In this document: positions 27,900 through 37,800 of the stretch, piece by piece
How the letters are laid out: every line of letters starts with the position of its first letter
How positions within the stretch are numbered: the stretch's first letter is position 1
Assembly: GCF_037971845.1 (NCBI RefSeq)
Contig: NZ_CP150227.1
Coordinates: forward strand, 6,820,001-6,884,000
Direction of reading: 5' to 3'
DNA length: 64,000 nucleotides
From: Paenibacillus sp. FSL R5-0766
Lineage (GTDB): Bacteria; Bacillota; Bacilli; Paenibacillales; Paenibacillaceae
Notes under the pieces: generated by a model
Seen by the model: only the letters and a program-made list of their open reading frames with translations
Database searches by the model: none
Told to the model about the DNA's origin: nothing
Translations under genes and position numbers: made by a program

Positions 27900-28460
27900 A
27901 TGTCTGATAACAAAACCATTTTGTACATTGCTATGAGTTTGGATGGATATATCGCAAGACTGGACGGTTCGGTCGATTGGTTATTTGATGTGGAGGGTGA
28001 TGGTGGAGACAACGGGTATGCTGCCTTTTATGAAACGATCGGTAGCGTTGTTATGGGACGTTATACGTATGAAGAGGTGCTCACACTGTCCGAAGAATTC
28101 CCCTATGCGGATCGGCCAACATATGTGCTTTCTCGCTCGGAACAGCCGCCCGCTCCGCATGTACAGTTTACAACCGAGACGGTAGATACGCTCATTCCCC
28201 GATTAAAGCAGACTTCTGATGGAGACGTGTGGATTGTAGGTGGCGGAATACTGGTTCAAGCTGTGTTAGCAAAAAAATTACTGGATGAGATTGAAGTCGC
28301 TATCATTCCCAAAATCCTTGGTGAAGGCATCCCCTTATTCCCGACAGGCACTGTGCCCAGTCAATTCAAAATGGTCCGGACCCAGACACTGGGACAGATC
28401 ATTTCGATTCGTTATGAGGTACAGAACAGCGGCACAGTGGATACACCTTCGAATGTCTAG
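27900..28460 (+). CDS. Dihydrofolate reductase-like (RibD C-terminal) oxidoreductase
   Basis: A 186-aa cytosolic protein of the RibD_C/DHFR-like family (YwjB/YyaP type). It shows YIAMSLDGYIAR at the start, VVMGRYTYEEV (the NADPH-binding helix region), the DVWIVGGG glycine motif (about 115-122) and IIPKILGEGIPLF, all typical. It probably reduces a small unknown substrate with NADPH. The second ATG (27900) is 8 nt from GGGAG, while the first (27894) is only 2 nt away. It is divergent from the WYL regulator and likely controlled by it. Confidence 0.88.
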   Translation: MSDNKTILYIAMSLDGYIARLDGSVDWLFDVEGDGGDNGYAAFYETIGSVVMGRYTYEEVLTLSEEFPYADRPTYVLSRSEQPPAPHVQFTTETVDTLIPRLKQTSDGDVWIVGGGILVQAVLAKKLLDEIEVAIIPKILGEGIPLFPTGTVPSQFKMVRTQTLGQIISIRYEVQNSGTVDTPSNV

Positions 28461-28472
28461 ATAAGTAGAAAA

Positions 28473-28562
28473 GGAAAAAGACCATTCTTATGATGAAGGG
28501 ACCTCATCAAGTTAGACACCATCTAACCATTGGGGTACATTTCATGAAAGAGTGGTCTTTCC
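28473..28562. terminator. Large bidirectional terminator between convergent genes
   Basis: The outer stem AAAGACCA (28477-28484)/TGGTCTTT (28553-28560) is extended on both sides, and encloses an inner hairpin GTTAGA/TCTAAC. It separates the DHFR-like and esterase genes. Confidence 0.65.
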
Positions 28563-28578
28563 ATTTCCGTATTTCAAG

Positions 28579-29709
28579 CTATCCTAACATGCCTTGTATA
28601 TATTCCGCTAACACCTCTGCCGTCCTACGGTGAGATAACTCGCCTGGATGGGTGCGCGCCCCTACCGTCTCTTCGGTTGTATCAGGAAGCTGGATGATTG
28701 AGACCTTACGATCTCCTGTCCCCTTTGTATACGCATCAACCGCGCGGTAGATGGCAGGCATCATGGGAAAACCAAGCATGCCATAAGCCCATACGAGATG
28801 TGCATCCGGATTGTTTTTTCGAAGTTTGAACAGGAACTGTTCCACCGCTTTCTCAAAAGCAGCCAGATCTTCTTCATGATACGTACCATCTTCGTTCAAA
28901 CGCTGCTTGTACACCTTGCCCGTGTCGGGGTCTTTCCACTCCGGTGACTGAAATGCACCCCCATCATTACTGCCCAGGTTCACGACCACCACATCCGGCC
29001 GCCACGAACCAAAATCATGCTGATCTCCTGCACCGAGCGCTTCGTTACGCTCACCAGTAAGCAAGCCGCAGACCTGTTCGTAATACTCGGGGATGTTCCC
29101 CTTTGGATTGTTATCCCAACTTGTCAGCACACCCCAGCCACTTTGCGAGATGACCCGGTATTCTGCATTCAATGCCTCTGCTGTCATGAACGTATAATTA
29201 TGTATGGCGCTAAACCACATCGGAATCCAATCTTCCTCCGCTTTCGCTCCAATCGCACCTTCTCCAGATGTAATACTGTCACCAATGAACTCGATCTTGT
29301 ACGGTTTTTCCTGCACAGGCAGGAACGCTCCATCCGATTTCACCGCATGAATCTGCAAGGCACAACCCGGGTCACCACTCATCGCTTGAACATCTTTGAC
29401 GATCCGTACATTCTTCACCACATCTGCGTTCATGCCTCGGAATACACAGACCCAGTACCTTCCCGCCGTTAACATCTGTCTGCTCACCGGAACACCGTTG
29501 ATCAGAATGCTGATCCATGACTCATACATGTCATACTGTGACTCTACCTCAACCCATAGTTCGGAGCCCCGTACATTGAGTTCAACTGCACTCCCCGTCC
29601 AAAATAACGTCAAAGGCGCCAGCTCTCCAGTTGTTCTGCCATGCACTTTGAGATAAGGCAGTTCCGTTAACTCATAGATCTTTAACCCGGTATTCGCTTG
29701 TACACTCAT
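28579..29709 (-). CDS. SGNH/GDSL hydrolase, carbohydrate esterase family 2-like
   Basis: A 376-aa protein without a signal peptide, so probably cytosolic. The N-terminal jelly-roll-like domain (about 1-125) resembles the accessory domain of CE2 esterases. The SGNH domain (about 135-376) has GDSITSGEG (nucleophile Ser, block I), SGWG (block II), NLGSND (block III) and THPGELSHR with the catalytic His. CE2 enzymes remove acetyl groups from sugars of plant polysaccharides; here the substrate could be an imported acetylated oligosaccharide. The ATG follows GAGGGGG. A cre-like box lies about 35 bp upstream. Confidence 0.82.
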   Translation of the reverse strand: MSVQANTGLKIYELTELPYLKVHGRTTGELAPLTLFWTGSAVELNVRGSELWVEVESQYDMYESWISILINGVPVSRQMLTAGRYWVCVFRGMNADVVKNVRIVKDVQAMSGDPGCALQIHAVKSDGAFLPVQEKPYKIEFIGDSITSGEGAIGAKAEEDWIPMWFSAIHNYTFMTAEALNAEYRVISQSGWGVLTSWDNNPKGNIPEYYEQVCGLLTGERNEALGAGDQHDFGSWRPDVVVVNLGSNDGGAFQSPEWKDPDTGKVYKQRLNEDGTYHEEDLAAFEKAVEQFLFKLRKNNPDAHLVWAYGMLGFPMMPAIYRAVDAYTKGTGDRKVSIIQLPDTTEETVGARTHPGELSHRRTAEVLAEYIQGMLG

Positions 29710-29743
29710 CCTTTATTCCCCCTCAACGATTCATAAAAGTAAT

Positions 29744-29757
29744 TATTAAGCGCTTTC
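29744..29757 (-). promoter_or_regulatory. cre-like box upstream of the CE2-like gene
   Basis: GGAAAGCGCTTAAT on the minus strand retains the AAAGCGCTT core of CcpA operators but departs from the consensus at the ends. Confidence 0.35.
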
Positions 29758-29818
29758 CTATGTATCGATAACATGTTCGTCGTGATGCATCCATCTTATT
29801 ATGTATTACGCACAGAAC

Positions 29819-29901
29819 CAAAAATCCCCTGCAAGCAAGCCATGTTCAAGTCCATCATATCAGATGTGCTGGAACCATCGTTCGCCCATAGGGGATTTTT
29901 T
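29819..29901 (-). terminator. Long hairpin downstream of the glutamine ABC operon
   Basis: AAAATCCCCT (from 29819) pairs with AGGGGATTTT (ending near 29901). The loop folds further with GTTC/GAAC and CATC/GATG, making one long imperfect hairpin. T runs occur on both strands. Confidence 0.6.
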
Positions 29902-29924
29902 CAGTTCTTTTTGTTCAAGTATCG

Positions 29925-30647
29925 TTATAAAACCTTACCCAGAAACGCCTTGGTCCGCTCATGTCGGGTATTCTGAAAGATCTCTTCAGGCGTGCCTTCT
30001 TCTACAATATATCCGCCATCCATAAAGATCACCCGATCCGCTACCTCACGGGCAAAGCCCATCTCATGTGTAACAACAATCATCGTAATTCCCTCATGAG
30101 CGAGGTCTTTCATGACTTGCAGCACTTCTCCAACCATCTCCGGGTCCAGTGCAGACGTAGGTTCGTCGAACAACATCACACTTGGGTTCATGGCGAGTGC
30201 ACGCGCGATGGCTACACGCTGTTGTTGCCCACCTGACAACTGCTCGGGATAAGCATCCCTCTTCTGAGACAGCCCAACCTTGCCGAGCAGTTCCATTGAT
30301 TTTTTCTCATTCTCGGCTTTGCTCAGTTTCTTGATATGCTTCGGCGCGAGCATGATATTCTCCAGCACGGTCAGATGCGGGAAGAGGTTGAACTGTTGAA
30401 ACACCATGCCCACATTGGTTCGTAACTGATCGATATCCGTCTTGGGTGAAGTGACCTCAATACCACCAATCGTCACCTTGCCAGACGTCACACCCTCCAG
30501 CAGATTGAGACAGCGCAAAAACGTACTTTTACCAGACCCGGAAGGCCCGATGACGCATACAACTTCTTTCTCCCGAATCGTTGTGGAGATGTCCTTCAAC
30601 ACCTCATTGGCACCAAACTGCTTTTTCAGGTTCTGTACGGTAATCAT
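29925..30647 (-). CDS. glnQ: Amino acid ABC transporter ATP-binding protein (GlnQ-type)
   Basis: A 240-aa ATPase that energises import of a polar amino acid. It has Walker [10 protein letters not shown] (about 33-41), Q-loop [12 protein letters not shown], signature LSGGQQQR and Walker [15 protein letters not shown], followed by the switch His in VVTHEMGFA. It is the length and type of GlnQ/ArtM proteins. It overlaps the permease stop by 4 nt (ATGA), so translation is coupled. It is the last gene of the three-gene operon. Glutamine is the most likely substrate because the adjacent two-component genes are GlnK/GlnL-like. Confidence 0.93.
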   Translation of the reverse strand: MITVQNLKKQFGANEVLKDISTTIREKEVVCVIGPSGSGKSTFLRCLNLLEGVTSGKVTIGGIEVTSPKTDIDQLRTNVGMVFQQFNLFPHLTVLENIMLAPKHIKKLSKAENEKKSMELLGKVGLSQKRDAYPEQLSGGQQQRVAIARALAMNPSVMLFDEPTSALDPEMVGEVLQVMKDLAHEGITMIVVTHEMGFAREVADRVIFMDGGYIVEEGTPEEIFQNTRHERTKAFLGKVL

Positions 30648-31309
30648 CGGATCGCATACCTCCTCTCAATGAACCGGGAAGCCCGGGACAATAGCACAAT
30701 AATGATCAGATAGAATATGCCCACTACACCCCAGATTTCGAATGCCCGGAAGTTGGAGGAAATAATAATCTCCCCGCTCTGCGTTAATTCTGCGATACCG
30801 ATCGCCGACAACAGCGATGTATCCTTAATCGTAATAATGAACTGGTTCACAAAGGTAGGGATCATGCGCCGGGTTGCTTGAGGCAACACGACCAGTCGCA
30901 TCGTCTGGAAACGAGTTAAACCCAGGGATCGCGCCGCCTCATGCTGCCCGTTGCTAATGGAATTAATCCCTGCCCGGAAGATCTCCGAGATGTAGGCTCC
31001 GGCATTCAGACTAATCGCAATGATCCCTGCGGTCATCGCCGGAATGCGCATATCCAGGAACACAGGCAGACCGAAGTAGATGAAATATACCTGCACCAGA
31101 AGGGGTGTGCCACGGATGATATCCACGTAAAGTGTAGCTACCAGCCGCAGCAATCGATTCAAAGAAGTGCTCATCAGACCTGAGATCAATCCGATCACCA
31201 TCGCAATGATGAGCGAGATCACGACTAGTTTCAACGTAACTACTGTACCCTCTAACAGAAGAGGCAGTGCGTCTATTATGACTTGTAAGGAGGAGTCCAT
31301 CCGTACCAC
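30644..31309 (-). CDS. glnP: Amino acid ABC transporter permease (GlnP-type)
   Basis: A 221-aa inner-membrane permease of the His/Glu/Gln/Arg family. It has about five membrane helices and the EAA loop [25 protein letters not shown] split by the conserved Gly, which contacts the ATPase. It probably works as a homodimer, since only one permease gene is present. GTG 31309 lies 3 nt after AGAAGGG and ATG 31300 lies 12 nt after it, so the start is uncertain. The gap to the binding-protein gene is only 8 nt. Confidence 0.92.
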   Translation of the reverse strand: MVRMDSSLQVIIDALPLLLEGTVVTLKLVVISLIIAMVIGLISGLMSTSLNRLLRLVATLYVDIIRGTPLLVQVYFIYFGLPVFLDMRIPAMTAGIIAISLNAGAYISEIFRAGINSISNGQHEAARSLGLTRFQTMRLVVLPQATRRMIPTFVNQFIITIKDTSLLSAIGIAELTQSGEIIISSNFRAFEIWGVVGIFYLIIIVLLSRASRFIERRYAIR

Positions 31310-31317
31310 ATTCCCTT

Positions 31318-32115
31318 CTATTTAGCCGTTGTTCCCAGATAGTTGCCAACAATCTCGTCGTACTTTCCGTTTTCCTGCAATTTCTTCAGTCCATCATTAA
31401 TCTTCTTCTGCAACTCCGCATCGCCTTTGGCAACAGCAATGCCGTAGAAGTCACCGTTCAATCGGTCTCCAACGATTTTGAGTTTGGCGTTTGGATCGAT
31501 GGCGATCTTATAGGAGATGACAGGGAAATCCTCCAGTGTAGCATCTGCGTTTTTGTTCGCGACTTCCTGATACATCGATGGGCTGTCATCAAAATATTTC
31601 ACGGTTGCCCCATAGGTTTTCGCATATTCATCTGCGAGATTGGCACCTGAGGTTCCTTTTTTAATCGCAATAATTTTTCCTTTTAAATCTTCAGGACTTT
31701 GGATGTCCGCGTTATCTTCATGTACGATTAGGGACAGACCGGCCTGATAATACGGGTCCGAGAAGTCCACGACTTTTTTACGTTCGTCCGTAATACTAAT
31801 GCCTGCAATGGCTCCGTCCAACTGATTCGCCGTAATAGCCGGAATGATGCCTTTGAAGTCCATCGGTTTGATCTCTACCTCAAAGCCCTCTTCTTCCGCA
31901 ATCGCGTTCATGAGGTCAATATCGATCCCTACATATTTGCCGTCCTTCTGGAACTCAAAAGGGGGATACGTTGCATCGGTACCAAATGTGTATTTCTCAA
32001 CAGCTGAACCATTTGCCGATTGTGCATTGCTCTCTTCACCGGACTTTGCTGCACCGCAGGCACTAAGTGTTAGAGCAAGAACGGACGCCATTACAATGGA
32101 TGCTACCTTTTTCAT
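31318..32115 (-). CDS. glnH: Amino acid ABC transporter substrate-binding lipoprotein (GlnH-type)
   Basis: A 265-aa extracellular solute-binding protein, family 3. The signal peptide ends in lipobox LSACG (Cys20), so it is lipid-anchored. The mature domain has FGTDATYPPFEFQKDGKY at the start, GIDIDLMNAIAEEEG (family signature), DFSDPYYQAG and the ligand-contact segment KKGTSGANLADEY. It would capture glutamine or a related polar amino acid and hand it to the permease. The ATG follows AAAAGGGG. It is first in the operon, behind a promoter region with two GlnR-type boxes, so expression probably follows nitrogen supply. Confidence 0.93.
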   Translation of the reverse strand: MKKVASIVMASVLALTLSACGAAKSGEESNAQSANGSAVEKYTFGTDATYPPFEFQKDGKYVGIDIDLMNAIAEEEGFEVEIKPMDFKGIIPAITANQLDGAIAGISITDERKKVVDFSDPYYQAGLSLIVHEDNADIQSPEDLKGKIIAIKKGTSGANLADEYAKTYGATVKYFDDSPSMYQEVANKNADATLEDFPVISYKIAIDPNAKLKIVGDRLNGDFYGIAVAKGDAELQKKINDGLKKLQENGKYDEIVGNYLGTTAK

Positions 32116-32254
32116 AGAAAAACCCCTTTTCCGAATTAGATTGGGATCGACCGAATCGACCGTTTGTATTTATGTACGTATTGTAGTTCGCTCCCTACGC
32201 CAACTTACATGATCCTACATAAAATAATTACAACTCATGAAAATTAAATTAACA

Positions 32255-32336
32255 TGTAATGTTTTATAATAGATAAACGCGCACAAATCGTTAATAAAAG
32301 ATCCGATTTTAATTATTTATGTAAGGTTATATGACA
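32255..32336 (-). promoter_or_regulatory. glnH operon promoter with two GlnR/TnrA-type operators
   Basis: Site I, TGTAAGGTTATATGACA (32320-32336), fits the GlnR pattern TGTNA-N7-TNACA completely. Site II, TGTAATGTTTTATAATA (32255-32271), fits with one base changed in the right arm. Between them on the minus strand TTAACG (32289-32294), 17 nt and TATTAT (32266-32271) form a promoter. Site I lies upstream of the -35 and site II covers the -10. Confidence 0.7.
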
Positions 32337-32355
32337 ATTAAGAAAGTGATAAACA

Positions 32356-32405
32356 AAAAAAGCCGAGAATCCGTGAAGGTGTTACCTTCGGGAATCCGGC
32401 TTTTG
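32356..32405 (-). terminator. Terminator of the glnK-glnL operon
   Basis: AAAGCCG/CGGCTTTT outer stem plus AAGGT/ACCTT inner stem, followed by seven T on the minus strand. Three copies of GTTATTCA (about 32437-32460) lie at the glnL stop codon. Confidence 0.8.
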
Positions 32406-32450
32406 GATAAGAGAAAGAATATCTCAGTTACTATTTAGTTATTCAGTTAT

Positions 32451-33344
32451 TCAGTTATTCATCTTTTCAATTGTCTCCATATAGAACACATGCAGGAACT
32501 TTTTGATATTAACCTTGCCTTTGTCTCCTGCCTGATCTTCTTCCATCGCTCTCATCTTCATTCGAACATCCTGGAAGTCGAAGTAGAGGGGAGCATAATG
32601 TTCGAACTTGTGGTTGCTATAATCGGTGAGTCCAATCGAGGCCATGTTGGTTAGTGCGGCAATTACGGTTCTGCGAATGCGTTGTTCCATCGCCTTGCTC
32701 TCTTTCTCCACGTCTTTGGGCGTAGACTTGTACGTCTTGGCCACCGCTTCATACGACTCCTTCAGCGGCGGCCACTCCGCGACCTGCTTCTGGTCAATTG
32801 CATACTCCATAAGGGCCACAATATCCTTGCTGCCACTTTCTCCGATAATCCCCAGATCCATCAGAATGCTTCTTGCCGCATCTCGCACCGTACGACCTTG
32901 GGCAGGGGCAGGCGCTTCCACCAGATTCAATCGGGCCATCGACTGTTTAATCTCCAGCACGTAACGTTCATACTTCCACTGTTCATTCACTTTGCTGAGC
33001 ACATGCTCCACTTCCACCCGATTAATCGGTTTATGAATGAAGAATTCAATTCCGTTTTGGTAGGCAGCCCCTACCATCTCTTTATTCTCCACCTGAGAGA
33101 TCATAATGAATTTCCCGGTATAACCGCCGTGCTTCAGCTTCGCTACCGTCTCAATTCCGTCCTGATCCGGCATCAGCAGATCAATCAGCACCACATCGGG
33201 ACGCAGATCCATGATCATTCGAGCTCCTTCTATACCGCCCTCTGCCATGCCTGCAAGCTCGCCGATTCCACAGGATTCAATGATATCATGCAGCATACTC
33301 CGGCTCACCACATCATCATCCACGATCATGATAGAAAGTGTCAT
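32451..33344 (-). CDS. glnL: Response regulator GlnL (YcbB-type)
   Basis: A 297-aa regulator. The REC domain (about 1-120) has VDDD, the phospho-acceptor Asp in DVVLIDLLMPDQDG and the HKP lysine. The C-terminal YcbB domain (about 150-295), with ARSILMDLGIIGESGSKD and TPKDVEKESKAMEQRIRR, is the DNA-binding module of B. subtilis GlnL, which activates glutaminase/glutamine transporter genes. ATG 33344 is 9 nt after AGGGGG; ATG 33350 is only 3 nt away. It overlaps the kinase gene by 29 nt. The neighbouring glutamine-type ABC operon is a likely target. Confidence 0.9.
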   Translation of the reverse strand: MTLSIMIVDDDVVSRSMLHDIIESCGIGELAGMAEGGIEGARMIMDLRPDVVLIDLLMPDQDGIETVAKLKHGGYTGKFIMISQVENKEMVGAAYQNGIEFFIHKPINRVEVEHVLSKVNEQWKYERYVLEIKQSMARLNLVEAPAPAQGRTVRDAARSILMDLGIIGESGSKDIVALMEYAIDQKQVAEWPPLKESYEAVAKTYKSTPKDVEKESKAMEQRIRRTVIAALTNMASIGLTDYSNHKFEHYAPLYFDFQDVRMKMRAMEEDQAGDKGKVNIKKFLHVFYMETIEKMNN

Positions 33345-34662
33345 CGACATCGGCCCCCTTGATTAGATTCATTTTGGGAATAGCTATAGCGAATGTTGTC
33401 CCTGTCTCTCCTGGAGGCGCCGACTCAACCTTAATTTGTCCCGCCAACGACTGAACGATATCACGTACATGGGACAGGCCAATGCCCGTCGCGGCAATGC
33501 CGACTTCATTAAACTTTGTTGTATAGCCCGGTTCGAAGATAACATCCCGTTTGGCTTCAGGTACGCCTTTTCCAGTATCCATCACGACGAAATGCACGTC
33601 ATCTTCCTGCTCATACACACGAACTCGGACCGTCCCTTCATGCTCAATCGCTTCTACCGCATTGGCAATCAGGTTATTCATAACCGTGAGAAGAGGAATG
33701 TAATACGGAGACTCACAATCATACTGTTGCTCGATGTCGATCTCAACCTGCTTATGCAGCATTTCGCTATATTTCCGGTTTGCTTTGCTGGCAAAGTTCA
33801 GCACTTCGGACAAGCTCATGTTGACCGCTTTTTCGTTATCATACAGCTTCAGCAGACCCGCGAGAATGCGTTGTGAATCCTTCTTCACTTCATGAATCTG
33901 CTGAGCGATGCCCAGCGTGCGCTGACTGTATTGGTTCATGTCCTGCTCCCGGAGATCGCGATATAGATCATAGCTGTCCGCCGTAATACCTTCGATCGTA
34001 TTCATCGCTTTCTTCAGGTAAAAGACCTCGCCATACAGACCCGAGTTCACACTCAACATCTGCTCCATCCGCTTCTCCTGTTCTGCATGTAAAAGCCGCA
34101 TCTGCCTCACCGCAATGCTGTTATAGAGCCCAATCACAAAGTAACTTCGCAAACCGCCTACCACAAGCAGATACAACCATTCCTTCATATAAAAGATATT
34201 GGTCCCGCTTAACATTCCGCGAAGAAGAAGCTCAACAAGATTAGAGGAGAAATCGATACATGTGATTAACCCGCCGAGCAGAAGAGGCTGCATCTCATGG
34301 AATCGATGCTTGAACTTGCTAAGCCCATAAGCAAAGACCACATAATACACGCCTGCCCCCAGGTTGTCCCGCATGCTTTCCAGTATGGAGACGGTCTGTA
34401 CATGATTGATGAGATCTGCCGACTGAAACAGGAAACTTGCGATGCCTGTCAGGATTCCTGTCTTCACATAAGATAGGTGTGGCATGATCATCAGCAGAAA
34501 TAAAAGGATGCTAACCCCCAGCCCGATACGGAAGTAATCTTCCCGGAACGGATTTATCTTGAATTGTGCCCCTACCGCTGTGGCAAAGGCAATGGCCGTC
34601 ATCTGTACATTCTCATTTTTGACCCAATTGCGCATCGATCTCTTCACCCACTCTAACAACAT
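33316..34662 (-). CDS. glnK: Sensor histidine kinase GlnK (YcbA-type)
   Basis: A 448-aa membrane kinase. Five to six hydrophobic segments occupy about residues 18-195, followed by a coiled-coil/dimerisation helix region with the likely phospho-acceptor His in IAQQIHEVKKDSQRI (about 255-270). The HATPase_c domain (about 315-435) has NNLIANAVEAIE, VVMDTGKGVP and GTGIGLSHVRDIV. The arrangement matches YcbA/GlnK and DcuS/CitA-like cytoplasmic cores. By similarity to B. subtilis it responds to glutamine. The ribosome binding site of ATG 34662 is weak (GAGCG); ATG 34635 is an alternative. A GlnR-type box lies 33 bp upstream. Confidence 0.88.
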   Translation of the reverse strand: MLLEWVKRSMRNWVKNENVQMTAIAFATAVGAQFKINPFREDYFRIGLGVSILLFLLMIMPHLSYVKTGILTGIASFLFQSADLINHVQTVSILESMRDNLGAGVYYVVFAYGLSKFKHRFHEMQPLLLGGLITCIDFSSNLVELLLRGMLSGTNIFYMKEWLYLLVVGGLRSYFVIGLYNSIAVRQMRLLHAEQEKRMEQMLSVNSGLYGEVFYLKKAMNTIEGITADSYDLYRDLREQDMNQYSQRTLGIAQQIHEVKKDSQRILAGLLKLYDNEKAVNMSLSEVLNFASKANRKYSEMLHKQVEIDIEQQYDCESPYYIPLLTVMNNLIANAVEAIEHEGTVRVRVYEQEDDVHFVVMDTGKGVPEAKRDVIFEPGYTTKFNEVGIAATGIGLSHVRDIVQSLAGQIKVESAPPGETGTTFAIAIPKMNLIKGADVDDTFYHDRG

Positions 34663-34694
34663 TTAGCGCTCAATGCCGGAACCCGCGCTTCTAA

Positions 34695-34711
34695 TGTTAA
34701 ATATACTAACA
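34695..34711 (-). promoter_or_regulatory. GlnR/TnrA-type operator upstream of glnK
   Basis: TGTTAAATATACTAACA is a complete match to TGTNA-N7-TNACA and a near-perfect palindrome. It lies 33 bp before the glnK start. Confidence 0.7.
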
Positions 34712-34766
34712 TATGAAAGAAGCATTAGAAATAATTAAAATTAGGGAATGTACACGCAAGCAAAAC

Positions 34767-34801
34767 AAAAAGGCCGGAAGTCTTCACTTCTGCGGCCTTT
34801 T
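34767..34801 (-). terminator. Terminator of the first REC-SARP/hybrid-kinase operon
   Basis: AAAAAGGCC and GGCCTTTT arms with an inner GAAG/CTTC stem, followed by TTTTTG on the minus strand. Confidence 0.8.
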
Positions 34802-34803
34802 CC

Positions 34804-37800
34804 TTATATCTCATCCGGAATATCAAATGATACCATCGTTCCCTCGCCCGGCTCACTTACGATTGATAATCCCTGACCATACCGTTGCAGCAGCCTGCGG
34901 TTTGTATTTGCAATGCCTATCCCGCCTTTTCCGCCCAGCGTAGCATGCAGTAGCTCAGCAACCTTCTCGGGTTCCATGCCTTTGCCATTATCCTTCACCT
35001 CAATACGGGTATAACCCTCATGGCGAGTGATGGACAGGCATAACGTACCGCCTACATTTCGACTTAATAGACCGTGTCTGACGGCATTTTCAATCAAGGG
35101 CTGAATCGATAGCGGCGGGAGAAGTAACGAAAGGTCTGGCTCTACGTTTAATACCACCGACAAGCGATCTTCGAATCTTGTTTTTTCAATAAAAAGATAG
35201 GCTTCCACGAGTTCCAGCTCGTGTGATAATTTCACCAGTTCCCCTGTATTGAGATAGTTGAAGCTGATCCGTAAATAGGATGAAAAAGCTTCACCAAGCT
35301 TCCGCATATGCTCTGTATCAATATCACTTAAAACCATAAGTGAATTCAGCGTATTGAACAGAAAATGGGGCTGAATCTGAGCCTGTAAATACGCGGCCTC
35401 CATGCGCAGGCGCTCTTGGATAGACTGATTTAGCATGGTCAATGCACGTATCCGATATTTCAGTTCCACCGCATCCACAGGCTTCGTGACATAATCATTG
35501 GCCCCCGATGCAAACCCCGTGTAGATATCTGGCGGCTGACTTCGTGCCGTCAACAGCAGCACAGGAAGCTCCGACATCGAGAATTGTGCCCTCACCTTCT
35601 GGGTTAACTCATATCCGGACATATTGGGCATCATCACATCTGTAATGAGCAGATCCCATTGACGTGTGCCGAGCAATTCCATCGCTTCCTGACCCGAACC
35701 TGCTGTAGTTATATCATATGGTTCCGTCGAAAGAATGCTGACTAACACATCCAGATTCACCGGATCATCATCCACAGCCAGAATGGTAGCTCTCCCCTCT
35801 TTTAACAACGGAGCCATCTCTGCTGTCGCCAAGGCTTCCGCGTCCCCCATACCTGGGCGGGGTAACAGAAATCCGCTAGGTGCATCTTCCATCATCTCGG
35901 CGGCCTGTTCCCATATCAGGGGAAGTTGTGACTGAGCCTGATCGGCGGCTTCATCCGCGAGTGGCAGATCGAAGCTGAATACCGAGCCCTTTCCGAGTTC
36001 CGAGCGAACCGTAAGTGCCCCGCCGTGCAGTTCTACGAGCTCTTTGCAGATGTTCAGTCCAAGCCCGATGCCTTGTCCATCACTGATTCCATACGACCCT
36101 TGTTCATACGGAAGGAAAATGCGCATCCGTGTATCCTCATCCATGCCAATGCCTGTATCGGCCACATGAATCAGAGCATGTCCTTCACGAATTTCGGCAC
36201 TTACGGATATCGTTCCTTCCTCCGTATGTTTAAGCGCGTTATGCAGCAGATTATACAAAATCTGAACGAGCCTTTCTTCATCAGCCATGACCAGTGGGAA
36301 CGATTCCGTAATCTCCATATTAAGGCGGACTGGTTTTCGTTCTGCCATGAATTGCAGCATGGCGATAACGCCAGGCACAACCGACTGTATGGAAAGAGGC
36401 CCCTGACGTAACACAATGCGGTGCTCCTTCAGCCGGACTACATCCAGTAGATCACCAAGGAGATGTGACATCCGTCGACCGATCGTAATCAGCAACTCCA
36501 TATCCTCCAGGCTTCGTTCATCCAACCGGCTTTTCTCTCGGGTAATCACGTTGTGAGCGATGTTAATGATCCCGTGCAGCGGGGTCCGCAGTTCATGTGA
36601 TGTATTCGCCAAGAATTGATCTTTAATTTTGTCACCCTTCTGCAGTTCTGTATTCAGCTTCATATTCTCTTTGGCATTCCTGAAGTATTTCTTGAACCAA
36701 TAGGCGGAGAAGCCGGTAATGGCAAAGATAATGTCAATAGGATAATAGACTGTTGTCACATCTCTGGCTGTCTCGGCCACACTCCACAACAGGTTGGATG
36801 TAATACCTCCTGCAGTAAGCAGCAGAAAAACAATATCCCGGTCCGACTGTTTCCTGAAGATCATCGTTCCGACGATATATAGGAACCAGATCAGAGATAC
36901 AAGAAAGAATAGGTTAATAACGTTGTAATGGATCATGGCATATGTAATATGAATGGGCACCACCACAATCACGGCCGTATAGATCAAGGTCATGACAACA
37001 TGCCACTTTAGCCATGCCTTTCGTACATGAACCACCGTTAATCTCTGGAATAACAGAAGGATACAAGCATTTTGCAGCAACAATGAGATCAATCGAATTT
37101 TAATGCCCCAGGTATAATTAATTGGAAGCCATAACATCAATATATTGTCATGACCCATCGTAACCGTGATGCCCACAGATAAAGTTAATAGGGCTCCAAC
37201 CAGCAAGGAACGTTCCTGTCGATTAAATGCGTAAAGAATACAGGCATACAAGCCGTGGAGGAGCATAACCAGAAAGGTGAGCATCTGAAAACCAATGGAA
37301 TACCAACGCGAAAAATCAACGGCTGCCTGTGAACCAAAGCGAACAGGTTTGCTAATTCCGCCCATATACGGGCTGTCGTAATTGGCTACACGGACCAATA
37401 GTTCAATGGAGGTTGTTCCTTCCTGATCATAGGTCGCTGTATACGAAGTACTTCGGGGTATATATGTACTGCTATCCGCGGAGACCTCACCCATCCCCCC
37501 GTCGTTGTATCCATTCATCTCAACCTCGGATGAACTTTGAATCCCTTTGAACCAAAAGGTTACCGGCGTCTGAAGTGGATCTGTCAAAATGCGCAATCGA
37601 TACGTTCCGTATCCGAACGAATTCTCTTGTTCCTGACTCTGTCCAATCCTCCAGTCTCCTGGGACCTGAACACTCTTCGCACCGCCATTCCTCTTCGCAA
37701 TATCTTGTTGGGTTAGTAACTCATCCGGGTAAAGTTCCCATTCCCCATTCAAGTACATGACAGGGGACTGATCCAGATCCACATCTCTCAGATCAAGCAC

